NCBI GenBank assembly: GCA_017857895.1
Contig: JAFMCG010000010.1
Span: forward strand, 1-33,168
Direction: 5' to 3'
Length of the DNA stretch: 33,168 nt
From: Burkholderiaceae bacterium
Lineage (GTDB): Bacteria > Pseudomonadota > Gammaproteobacteria > Burkholderiales > Burkholderiaceae_B
Shown here: positions 1-8,715 of the stretch, one piece after another
Layout of the letters: every line of letters starts with the position of its first letter
How positions within the stretch are numbered: position 1 is the stretch's first letter
Made by a program: the position numbers and the translations under genes
The notes under the pieces: model-generated
The model's database searches: none
What the model was told of the DNA's origin: nothing
The model's input: the letters and a program-made list of their open reading frames with translations, nothing else

Positions 1-1336
1 TGTCATAGGCCACTGACAACAAAACCTGCCCATCGACTTGAATATCAGGCACCAGTGTTAGGAATGCCCCGACAGTCTCGCGCTTCTGACTGACAGCGAT
101 ACCTGGCAGGGCAGACTTGGTGTCGTCTTTCTTGGCAACACCCACCGACTGAATTTGATCCACATAGGTAAAGGTCGATCGCACCGCATGGGTCACTGGC
201 CGCCGATTCAACGTCACCACGGGAACCGTGGTGTGACGCCGAATGTCGGCATACTTTGAAACCGCACGGGCCAGCACGCTACCCGTCACACCATTCATGG
301 CCGGTAGCGAAACATTGGCTGCCCCTGCCACAGGCGCCATGCCGCTCAGTGCTGCTGAACCAATCTGCAGACCGGCCACATCTGCCGCGAGTGCCAAAGA
401 CCAATCAAGTCCTTGCTCGTGCGCTTGGCTTCGCGTTACGGTCATTTCCTCAAAAACCAATCGCACCCGTCTTGTCATGGCACGGTTGGCTTCAGCGAGA
501 TAACGACCAATGGCAGCGAGCGTCTCCGGCGTGTCGGTCACCACGATCGAACTCAAATTGCCTGGCTGGGCCGATATGGTGCCCGCTCGAGTCATGAAGG
601 GTTCCACCCGTTGACGAATATCGTTCAGTAACGGTTGGGCGGTCAGTGAAAGCGTAGTTTGAGCCGAACTTTCAAAACCACCACCAGTACCCCCACCTGT
701 TTTACCGAGTTGCATTTGCGTGCTCGCATCGAGTGCCAACGCTCGAATATCAAAGACTTGTGTTTCGGTGCGAAATAATTCAATCGCCTTACCGGTATAT
801 CGCCACTGAACGTCATGACTGGCCGCAATGAAATCAAGCACTTCCGACAGCGGTCGAGTCCCCATGGGCATCATTGGCTCAAGCGTTGATGACGCTTGCG
901 TGGTGGTGGAAACGTCTTGTAATCGCGGCATGAAATAGTGAGCGGCCAACATGGCCTCGGGGCGCACTCGAACAGGAATGCCCGTTGCCCGTGCGATGCG
1001 TTGCCCGACCTCAGCCAAGGAAACGGCCTTCTGATGGAAAATAAGCGTGGTCTTGACGTCCGTGCGCAAAGGCTTGGGCAAACTGACCTCTGGCGCCAAC
1101 GCAATGGGCTGACCCGACACCCACGGTTTGTTAATCCGGTGTTCAGATGAGGGCGATTGACGCTCTTGGGTTGTCTGCTGAAACCGATCGCTCATGTGTT
1201 GTAAGTCTTGGGCGGCTCGTTTGCTTGCATCGCGACTGGTAGCCACTCGCTCATCAATGGCGCAACCGGTCACCGCAAGCACCAAGCACGTGGTTAGCAA
1301 CGCCGACAATAAAAACACCGATTGGGTTAATCTCAT
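1..1336 (-). CDS. PilN/secretin-family type IVb pilus outer-membrane lipoprotein, C-terminus cut by window edge
   Basis: Manual translation from ATG at 1336-1334 (MRLTQSVFLLSALLTTCLVLAVTGCAIDE..., lipobox VTGC). Frame appears open to the window edge, so it is absent from the ORF track. Secretin-like segments: SSIVVTDTPETLAAIGRYL and TVGAFLTLVPDIQVDGQVLLSVAYD. Confidence 0.8.
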   Translation of the reverse strand, partial: MRLTQSVFLLSALLTTCLVLAVTGCAIDERVATSRDASKRAAQDLQHMSDRFQQTTQERQSPSSEHRINKPWVSGQPIALAPEVSLPKPLRTDVKTTLIFHQKAVSLAEVGQRIARATGIPVRVRPEAMLAAHYFMPRLQDVSTTTQASSTLEPMMPMGTRPLSEVLDFIAASHDVQWRYTGKAIELFRTETQVFDIRALALDASTQMQLGKTGGGTGGGFESSAQTTLSLTAQPLLNDIRQRVEPFMTRAGTISAQPGNLSSIVVTDTPETLAAIGRYLAEANRAMTRRVRLVFEEMTVTRSQAHEQGLDWSLALAADVAGLQIGSAALSGMAPVAGAANVSLPAMNGVTGSVLARAVSKYADIRRHTTVPVVTLNRRPVTHAVRSTFTYVDQIQSVGVAKKDDTKSALPGIAVSQKRETVGAFLTLVPDIQVDGQVLLSVAYD

Positions 1337-2100
1337 GGCCGCACCTCAAAGGCCTTATCACCCGGCGTCTGGCCGGGCTCACACGAGGCTGTTTTGGGAA
1401 TAACACGCAACACATGATTGGCATAGAAGCAGGGTCGAGCGGGTCGACCAGCGCCTTCAACGGCTTGCAACAACTGCTCAACGGCTGCCGCAAAATCGCC
1501 TGAAAACCAGGCGGGTGCAGTAACTGGCAAATCAACCGGCAAGGTCCAGTGCGCATCATCAAAGTACCAATCGTTTTCCAATGCCCAGCGATTTAAGGCC
1601 TGACGAATGGTGCGGTCTGAAATACGCAACTCAAATTGACGCGCGATTGTTGTCGGTACTGATGACGGCACGGGGGGGCAATCCGATTGAAGGCGACGGT
1701 GCGCGTGGGCTTGAAGTTGCGCCCCCTGAAAACGCAACACCTGCCACTGCCCGTCAACAATGCTGTATTGCCCTTGCGTGCGAAGTTCTAAGACTTGCCA
1801 ATGGGCACCTATTTGCGCAAAGACTGTGGGTATCGCCTGATGAGAATGCCACTGCAACCAAATGTGGCGCGCATCAGAAAAAACTTGTCGCGGGGCCACA
1901 CGGCGGTCACCGCTCAGTTGCCAATTAAAGTCTGGGTCGCCAACCACCACGCCATGGTCAGAAGCCTGCACGACAGCATTATCAATAGCCGTGTCTTTAA
2001 CAACACAACCGCTCACAGCAAGCGCCAAGCCCACCCCAATCACACCACTCAAAAAATATGTCGCCATCATCGCTAGCCTCAACCCGAGCAAGGCGAGCAT
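1333..2100 (-). CDS. TcpQ-domain (PilL-like) lipoprotein with VirB9/TrbG-like N-terminal segment
   Basis: ORF track 1333..2106 (TTG); ATG at 2100 is likelier. Lipobox AVSGC. C-terminal FELRISDRTIRQALNRWALENDWYFDD...FSGDFAAAVEQLLQAV is TcpQ-like. ATGA overlap with the downstream secretin. Confidence 0.65.
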   Translation of the reverse strand: MLALLGLRLAMMATYFLSGVIGVGLALAVSGCVVKDTAIDNAVVQASDHGVVVGDPDFNWQLSGDRRVAPRQVFSDARHIWLQWHSHQAIPTVFAQIGAHWQVLELRTQGQYSIVDGQWQVLRFQGAQLQAHAHRRLQSDCPPVPSSVPTTIARQFELRISDRTIRQALNRWALENDWYFDDAHWTLPVDLPVTAPAWFSGDFAAAVEQLLQAVEGAGRPARPCFYANHVLRVIPKTASCEPGQTPGDKAFEVRP

Positions 2101-2194
2101 CTTCAAGCATTCAGATGATCAAAACAATTGTGTGAAATACGCAAGAAGGCGAGCGTGTTTGAATTCGCATGCAAGCAAGCGATATTGGGGTCTT

Positions 2195-3661
2195 TTAGAG
2201 GTAGGGCGAAACCAACCAAATCAATCGATTGCGCAAGCGCACTAAAAATGGAACAGCTTGAAGTTCGGCCAACGTGACCAACTTGCCTTGGGCTATTTTG
2301 GTGTCGATCCGTTGGCTTAGATGGTTAGCCAACGCTCGGCTATAGACTTCGAGATCTAACTCAAAATTCAATCGCAGGCTACGCGGATCAATATTGGAAG
2401 AACCCACATAAGACCATTGATTATCAACCGTTAAAAGTTTGGAGTGATCAAATGCCCCACTCGTGCGCCACACGCGAACGCCGTCTTTTATCAGTAATTC
2501 GAGTTGAGCTTCCATGGCTGCACCCACGAGCTTTAGGTTGTTGTGACCAGGAATCAAAACGTCCACCACCACACCACGACGGGCAGCTGTCACCAGCGCG
2601 GCCATCAGCACCATATCAGGTAGAAAATACGGCGACTGAATGCGCACATGATGCCGAGCAACCGATAGGGCACCCAAAATCATGCTTTGATTACTGCCCA
2701 TGGTTCGATCGGGGCCCGAAGGGACCACGCGCGCCGGCGTCACATCGTCGCCACTCAGGGCCTGAGGGGTGTATTCAAACCAAGGCGTGGTTGGCAGGCT
2801 TTCACCCGTGGTGAACTCCCAATCGTGCGCAAAACTATTCATCAGTTGCCGCGCAATGGGGCCCGTCACCTTAAAGTGGGTATCGTTGGCGCGATTATCA
2901 CCCGCGAACTCGATCATAAACCCACTGCGAATATTCATCCCACCGGCCAAAGCCAAACTGCCATCTACAACCAGTAACTTTCGGTGGCTGCGTAAATTGG
3001 TATAAACCAAGCGAATACCGATCGCTGTGGGCAGAAAACGAGCCACAGCAATACCGCTGCCTTTCAGTAAACGGGTGATCGGCGGGCTTGAGTATTTGGC
3101 GCCAACGGCATCAATCAAAACCCGGACTTGGACACCACGGTTATTCGCGTCAATCAGTGCTTGGGCGATCTTTATACCGATGGCATCATGATCAAAAATA
3201 TAACTCTGCAACACAATACATTGTCGCGCTGAGGCAATCGCCTCAAGCATGGCTGGGTAGGTCTCATCACCTGAATCCAGAATTTCGACGCGATTGCCAT
3301 TCAACAGCTCGTTTTCGCAAACGTTGTTGCCTAGCGTGCGCAGCGCATCAAGGTGGGGATCAGCGTAATCGCTCAAGTCGCGGGCGATAAGACGCTCCAT
3401 GACAGCCAACTCGTGCTTGGCCATTTCGCGTTGCGCCGACAATCGCTTTTGACGAACGCGATTAATGCCCGCAAAAAGATAAAAAATGGCACCAAGAAGT
3501 GGTGAAAATATCACCACAGCCACCCAGCCAATAGCCGACTTCACGTCTTGCTTGGTCATGGCGATATGGATCGTCGCCAACACACTGGCCCCTACTGAAA
3601 TAGCGAGCACCAGGTGGGGCCAGTAGCCCTGCATGGCGTTGGCAAGTTGCTGCCAATCCAT
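2195..3661 (-). CDS. cls: Cardiolipin synthase (phospholipase D superfamily)
   Basis: N-terminal membrane segments; two HKD motifs (HRKLLVVDGSLALAGG and HSKLLTVDNQWSYVGSSNIDPRS). Confidence 0.92.
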   Translation of the reverse strand: MDWQQLANAMQGYWPHLVLAISVGASVLATIHIAMTKQDVKSAIGWVAVVIFSPLLGAIFYLFAGINRVRQKRLSAQREMAKHELAVMERLIARDLSDYADPHLDALRTLGNNVCENELLNGNRVEILDSGDETYPAMLEAIASARQCIVLQSYIFDHDAIGIKIAQALIDANNRGVQVRVLIDAVGAKYSSPPITRLLKGSGIAVARFLPTAIGIRLVYTNLRSHRKLLVVDGSLALAGGMNIRSGFMIEFAGDNRANDTHFKVTGPIARQLMNSFAHDWEFTTGESLPTTPWFEYTPQALSGDDVTPARVVPSGPDRTMGSNQSMILGALSVARHHVRIQSPYFLPDMVLMAALVTAARRGVVVDVLIPGHNNLKLVGAAMEAQLELLIKDGVRVWRTSGAFDHSKLLTVDNQWSYVGSSNIDPRSLRLNFELDLEVYSRALANHLSQRIDTKIAQGKLVTLAELQAVPFLVRLRNRLIWLVSPYL

Positions 3662-3703
3662 TAAGAAAACGCCTGGTTAATCATGTTAATATCTCAATCC
3701 TTT

Positions 3704-3780
3704 GGTGGCTGTAGCTCAGTTGGTAGAGTCCCGGATTGTGATTCCGGTTGTCGCGGGTTCGAGCCCCGTCAGTCACCCCA
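3704..3780 (+). tRNA. tRNA-His (GTG)
   Basis: GGTGGCTGTAGCTCAGTTGGTAGAGTCCCGGATTGTGATTCCGGTTGTCGCGGGTTCGAGCCCCGTCAGTCACCCCA. Pairs as a cloverleaf, has G-1, anticodon GTG and encoded CCA. Confidence 0.95.
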
Positions 3781-3869
3781 GTAACATCAAATCATCACAG
3801 GCCATCCCAAGTTTTAGGGGCGGCCATTCCCCCCTCCCTCTGCCTAGTCTTTAAATGAGTCGCATAGCC

Positions 3870-4589
3870 CTAAAGGCTGTTTTCTTTGCGCCATCGCTCA
3901 AAGTCGACCAGTGTCTGGGGGTCTGTCGGCGGATAAAGTCCAAGAATGGATTGGCCTTTTTTAACCGCAGCCATTACATAGTCCTCGAAAATTGTCATTT
4001 CAGTGCCTTGAACAGCGACTTCATCGGCAATTTCTGCCGGGATCACAATAACGCCATCAGCATCACCCACCAAAACGTCACCAGGAAAAACTGGTGCATC
4101 GCCGCAGCCAATGGGCACGTTGATGTCGATGGCCTCGTGCAAGGTCAAATTCGTTGGCGCCGAAGGCCGTTGGTGGTAACTCGCGATACCGAGATGCGAG
4201 ATCTCATCCGAATCACGAAACCCGCCGTCTGTCACTACCCCCGCAACCCCTCTTTCCAAGAGCCTGCTGACCAATATACCGCCAGCCGATGCCGCCCTAG
4301 CATCCTTGCGGCTGTCGATAACCATGACCGAACCGAGCGGGCACTGTTCAACAGCTTGACGCTGGGGATGATTTCGGTCACGGAACACCTCAATACCATT
4401 ACGGTCTTCACGGGCTGGCATGTAGCGCAAGGTGAACGCTGGCCCGACCATATTGCCAGAAGACTTAGACAGTCGCACGATGCCTTGGATGAACTGATTA
4501 CGAAGGCCGCGCTTAAATAACAAAGTGGCCAAGGTCGCCGTGCTGATGTGCATCAGTCGTTTCTTGGTGTCTGGATTTAATTCACGCAT
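3870..4589 (-). CDS. RraA-family protein / class II (HMG/CHA-type) aldolase-like
   Basis: GGILVSRLLERGVAGVVTDGGFRDSDEI, GDVLVGDADGVIVIPAEIADEV signatures. Confidence 0.85.
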   Translation of the reverse strand: MRELNPDTKKRLMHISTATLATLLFKRGLRNQFIQGIVRLSKSSGNMVGPAFTLRYMPAREDRNGIEVFRDRNHPQRQAVEQCPLGSVMVIDSRKDARAASAGGILVSRLLERGVAGVVTDGGFRDSDEISHLGIASYHQRPSAPTNLTLHEAIDINVPIGCGDAPVFPGDVLVGDADGVIVIPAEIADEVAVQGTEMTIFEDYVMAAVKKGQSILGLYPPTDPQTLVDFERWRKENSL

Positions 4590-4616
4590 GGGTGATGACT
4601 CCTTTGGCCTGTCGGC

Positions 4617-6359
4617 TTAAAAAATTTCAGGTTCAGGCACAGGGCCGCCAAAATCGGTCCGTAAAAAGTCAAAATCACAGCCTTCATTGGCCTGTTGGAT
4701 GTGCTGAGAAAACATCCAACCGTAGCCGCGTTCGTACTTGCGCTCGGGCGGCTTCCAAGCCGCTTGACGGGCGGCAAGCTCTTCATCCGAAATCTCTAAC
4801 CGTATGGTTCGATTGGGCACATTGACTGAGATTAAGTCACCTGTTTTGACCAACGCCAAGGGGCCGCCCACGTAAGACTCAGGCGAGATGTGTAAAACGC
4901 AAGCGCCGTAGCTTGTGCCACTCATGCGGGCGTCAGACAGTCGCAACATGTCGCGCACGCCCTGCTTGAGTAACTTCTTGGGCATGGGCAACATGCCCCA
5001 CTCAGGCATGCCTGGCCCACCTAGTGGACCGGCGTTGCGTAAGATCAGAACGTGATCCGCAGTCACATCAAGGTCGTCGCGATCGATCACTGCTTTCATT
5101 GATGGATAGTCATCAAAAACCAAGGCCGGCCCCGTGTGTTGGTGCAAATGCGCTGGACAGGCGCTTGGCTTAATCACGCAGCCATCGGGCGCTAAGTTGC
5201 CCCGCAACACCGCTAGTGCGCCCTCAGCATAAATGGGATTGTCCAAGGAGCGGATCACATCGTCGTTGTAAACCTCAGCGCCCTCGATGGTCTGGCCGAG
5301 CGTTTTACCCGAAACAGTCAGGGCATCAAGATGCAAATGCTCGCGCAAGCGCGACATCAAACCCAAGAGCCCGCCAGCGTAATAGAAGTCTTCCATCAAG
5401 TAGGTATCGCCACTTGGGCGCACATTGGCGATCACTGGAATCGTCCGACTGTAGCGATCAAAATCATCCAAACCAATGTCGCAGCCTGCGCGTTTGGCTT
5501 GCGCAATCAAGTGAATGATGGCGTTGGTCGAACAACCCATCGCCATGGCAACCATGATGGCGTTTTCGAAAGCGGCATGTGTCAGAATCTTTGATGGCAC
5601 CAAATCTTCCCACACCATGTCCACGATGCGTCGACCGCTCTCAGCGGCCATCCTGACATGATTAGAATCTGGCGCTGGAATCGATGAGGCGCCAGGTATC
5701 GTCATGCCTAGGGCCTCTGCAATCGCAGTCATGGTGGCCGCTGTGCCCATCGTCATGCAGGTGCCGTGGCTGCGAGCGATCCCACCCTCGATTTCTGTCC
5801 AGTCTTTGTCGTTGATCAAACCCGCCCTGCGGTCATCCCAGTACTTCCAAGCGTCAGAGCCAGATCCCAAGACCTTACCGTGCCAATTGCCGCGCAGCAT
5901 TGGACCCGCTGGCAAGTAAATGGCTGGCAAACCCGCACTGGTGGCGCCCAATAACAAACCGGGCGTGGTTTTGTCGCAGCCGCCCATTAGAACGGCACCA
6001 TCAATGGGGTGGCACCGCAGTAATTCCTCAGTGTCCATTGCCAACATGTTGCGATATAGCATGGTGGTGGGCTTAACGTATTGCTCGGCCAACGACAGGG
6101 CTGGTAGCTCAATCGGCATGCCACCAGCTTGAAGAATGCCGCGCTTGACGTCTTCAACGCGCTGCTTGAAGTGTGTATGACACGGATTGATATCAGACCA
6201 CGTGTTGACGATACCGATCACTGGCTTGTCTTTCCAATCTTCTGGTGCAAGACCCATTTGCATGGCGCGCGATCGGTGACCGAAAGAGCGCAAATCGTCG
6301 GGCGCAAACCAGCGAGCGCTGCGTAATGTTTCGGGCGTTTTTTTGTGTTGTTCACTCAC
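4617..6359 (-). CDS. IlvD/Edd-family dehydratase (sugar-acid, L-arabinonate-dehydratase-like)
   Basis: 580 aa; GGCDKTTPG, SHGTCMTMGTAATM, MGCSTNAIIHL, DARMSGTSYG motifs. Confidence 0.9.
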   Translation of the reverse strand: MSEQHKKTPETLRSARWFAPDDLRSFGHRSRAMQMGLAPEDWKDKPVIGIVNTWSDINPCHTHFKQRVEDVKRGILQAGGMPIELPALSLAEQYVKPTTMLYRNMLAMDTEELLRCHPIDGAVLMGGCDKTTPGLLLGATSAGLPAIYLPAGPMLRGNWHGKVLGSGSDAWKYWDDRRAGLINDKDWTEIEGGIARSHGTCMTMGTAATMTAIAEALGMTIPGASSIPAPDSNHVRMAAESGRRIVDMVWEDLVPSKILTHAAFENAIMVAMAMGCSTNAIIHLIAQAKRAGCDIGLDDFDRYSRTIPVIANVRPSGDTYLMEDFYYAGGLLGLMSRLREHLHLDALTVSGKTLGQTIEGAEVYNDDVIRSLDNPIYAEGALAVLRGNLAPDGCVIKPSACPAHLHQHTGPALVFDDYPSMKAVIDRDDLDVTADHVLILRNAGPLGGPGMPEWGMLPMPKKLLKQGVRDMLRLSDARMSGTSYGACVLHISPESYVGGPLALVKTGDLISVNVPNRTIRLEISDEELAARQAAWKPPERKYERGYGWMFSQHIQQANEGCDFDFLRTDFGGPVPEPEIF

Positions 6360-6414
6360 CGAGCTGTCTCCTCACACCGTTAAACAAGAAAAGCGCTCGA
6401 CATGAGCACCTTTA

Positions 6415-6446
6415 ACATCAAAAGCATTGGACATCAAACGCATTGG
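6415..6446. repeat. Two tandem 16-bp repeats (ACATCAAAAGCATTGG / ACATCAAACGCATTGG), possible operator
   Basis: Adjacent copies with 1 mismatch, 56-87 bp upstream of the IlvD/Edd start. A further TTTTGAT half-site lies at about 6452-6459 on the minus strand. Confidence 0.6.
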
Positions 6447-6582
6447 CGCTTGATCAAAAGTCCATCATACCCAAGTCGAAAGGCTCCGTTTTCTGTTTTT
6501 TAAGATCTCGCGTCAAAGCAACAATTGCTGGCAAAAGAAGCCTTAGACAACGCAACAGCGCGCAAGATTTTGTGGCGCACCG

Positions 6583-7614
6583 CTATCCAAATAGCTGCTT
6601 GAACCGTTTTTGAAAGGTCGGCCACTGCTCGGGGTTTACCAATCGCTCTGGGCGATGCCCGTTTAGGACTTGTTGCAATTGCTCTGCACCCATGCGGGCA
6701 GCATTTCGTCTGGCCTCATGGGTGACACCCGCTGTGTGGTAAGTGGCCGCCACATTCGGCATGGACAGCAAAGGATTGTTCTGAGCGGGTGGCTCTACCG
6801 TCCACACATCCAAGCCAGCTCCTGAGAGATGGCCACTGGCGAGGGCTTGGGCCAAAGCCTCTTCGTCGTGGATACCGCCTCGCGCCGTTGAGATAAAAAC
6901 AGCCCCAGGGCGCATGGCTGAAAAAAGAGTGGCATTAAAAAGATTAAGCGTTTCTGCGGATCTAGGGCAATGCACAGACACCACATCACTTTGAGCCACC
7001 AAGGCCTCTAGACTAACAGGCTCCACGCCTCGTTCTTTTAGGGTCTCAGCGCTCAGGTGTGGGTCATGACCCAAGACACGCATGCCAAATGCTTTGGCCA
7101 AACGCGCAACGCGGCGCCCGATATTGCCCACGCCCACCAAACCAATGGTCAAACCCCTGATTTCATATCCCATCAGGTCTTCACGTGTGGTGTAAGCGCC
7201 AGCCCTCATGATCCGATCCGACTCGGCGATCCGGTGACGAACCGAGAGTAACAACCCGATTGTGTGTTCGGCAACCGAATCCGCATTACAACCGCTTTGG
7301 TTGACCACTAAGACGCCATGATTGTTACAGGCCTGAACATCAATGGGGTCGTATCCTGCACCGGAGCTCGACACGCAGAGCAAGTTGGGTGTGCGCTGTA
7401 AGAAAGCTTCATCGACCTGCCATTGGCTAGGCACCTCATCACGCGCAGCACAGATATGGTAAGCATGCGCTTGGCGCATATGTGCCCAGTTAACGTCATC
7501 GGCGGCGGCGAAATCACACACCTGCATTTGGACCGTCGGTTCAGTGGCGATGATTTGGTCAAAAATGGGATTGAGCCAAAAATCAAATCTCACAAGCTGC
7601 TTTTTCACCGACAT
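6583..7614 (-). CDS. D-2-hydroxyacid dehydrogenase (phosphoglycerate-dehydrogenase-like)
   Basis: GLVGVGNIGRRVARLAKAFGMRVLGHDP (GxGxxG Rossmann motif); NAD-binding 2-HADH signatures. Confidence 0.88.
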   Translation of the reverse strand: MSVKKQLVRFDFWLNPIFDQIIATEPTVQMQVCDFAAADDVNWAHMRQAHAYHICAARDEVPSQWQVDEAFLQRTPNLLCVSSSGAGYDPIDVQACNNHGVLVVNQSGCNADSVAEHTIGLLLSVRHRIAESDRIMRAGAYTTREDLMGYEIRGLTIGLVGVGNIGRRVARLAKAFGMRVLGHDPHLSAETLKERGVEPVSLEALVAQSDVVSVHCPRSAETLNLFNATLFSAMRPGAVFISTARGGIHDEEALAQALASGHLSGAGLDVWTVEPPAQNNPLLSMPNVAATYHTAGVTHEARRNAARMGAEQLQQVLNGHRPERLVNPEQWPTFQKRFKQLFG

Positions 7615-7729
7615 CTCCTATTCGCTGGTGTTTCCCGACTTTATTGACGGGCGACATTTTCAAATGTTTTGTTTTTTGCTTTTTTTGTTTTTTCTGGCTT
7701 TGTTCACGGGCAACATCACCCGCCTCTGA

Positions 7730-8530
7730 TCATACCGTTGAAGACTTCACCAAAACATCGATTGCGCGGGCCGCGGCTGCAAATCCCATGGCGGCTGTCA
7801 CCGTAACTAAAGAGCCGTAGCCTGCGCAGGCTAGCGGGGATTGGGCGGCATCTTGCGCGTTGAAGGTTAGTGGCCGCTGGGTTGGCTCGGAAAACCACAG
7901 CACATTCACACCGAGCTTGGCTGGTCGTTTAAGTCTAGCGGGAGCGAATCCGTGTTGCTTGCGTAGCGTCGTGCGCAACCTAGCCAACAAAGCATCGTGA
8001 GTGGCATCTCGCAAGTCACCCGACTTGAGCGTTAGCGCATCCGTTTTGCCACCCGCCGCACCACACACCAGAAGCGCCTGCTCGCGTTGCCGACAACACA
8101 ACACCATGGCTAATTTGGCAGTGAGCTGATCAGTGCAGTCCAGTACGACATCGGCCGCTGGCGAAATAGTGTCTTGAACATTACCCGTTTCGACGAAAAC
8201 ATCGCTTTCAACGACACAGCAATCCGGGTTGATCAAGGCAATGCGGTTACGCATGGCGCTGACCTTCGCTTGTCCGAGTGTGCTGTCTAAGGCGTGCACT
8301 TGTCGATTGATGTTTGACTCAGCCACATGATCCATATCGACCAACGTAATCTGACCTATCCCGCTTCGCGCCAACGCCTCAGCGGCCCAAGAGCCCACAC
8401 CACCAATACCAGCAATTAGCACGTGACTTTGAGCCAAAAATTGGGTCGCGGCTTGGCCATAGACTCGATCCACCGAGCCAAAACGGCGCGTGCGATCAGG
8501 ACGTTCGGCAAATAAAGGGGTGTCAGACAT
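7730..8530 (-). CDS. tcdA: tRNA threonylcarbamoyladenosine dehydratase (TcdA/CsdL, ThiF family)
   Basis: RFGSVDRVYGQAATQFLAQSHVLIAGIGGVGSWAAEALARSGIGQITLVDMDHVAESNINRQ. Confidence 0.92.
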   Translation of the reverse strand: MSDTPLFAERPDRTRRFGSVDRVYGQAATQFLAQSHVLIAGIGGVGSWAAEALARSGIGQITLVDMDHVAESNINRQVHALDSTLGQAKVSAMRNRIALINPDCCVVESDVFVETGNVQDTISPAADVVLDCTDQLTAKLAMVLCCRQREQALLVCGAAGGKTDALTLKSGDLRDATHDALLARLRTTLRKQHGFAPARLKRPAKLGVNVLWFSEPTQRPLTFNAQDAAQSPLACAGYGSLVTVTAAMGFAAAARAIDVLVKSSTV

Positions 8531-8715
8531 TGTTCGGTCTATGATGGGGTTTCAGAAAACTGACGGCTGTTAAGTTTACATTTTTACCCGCGCCTCGAAA
8601 TCGCTCGACAATCGCCTCGCCGTTAACCAAAATACTTAGCACGATTCTAACGACTCAAGACAACATCCTGAACGCGATTAATTTCAAACAACGCTTCTCA
8701 CGCATCCCCGATGCA

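Noticed and set aside
3781-3850. Possible terminator after tRNA-His (AGGGG...CCCCT)
   Set aside because: Weak stem with no T-tract immediately after it; insufficient support.
3855-4520. 221-aa plus-strand ORF
   Set aside because: Lies antisense over the well-supported RraA-family gene; its translation shows no recognisable domain and looks like complementary-strand shadow.
6415-6446. Possible CRISPR or transposon end
   Set aside because: Only two adjacent 16-bp copies, no spacers, no transposase or target-site duplication; better explained as operator-like repeats.
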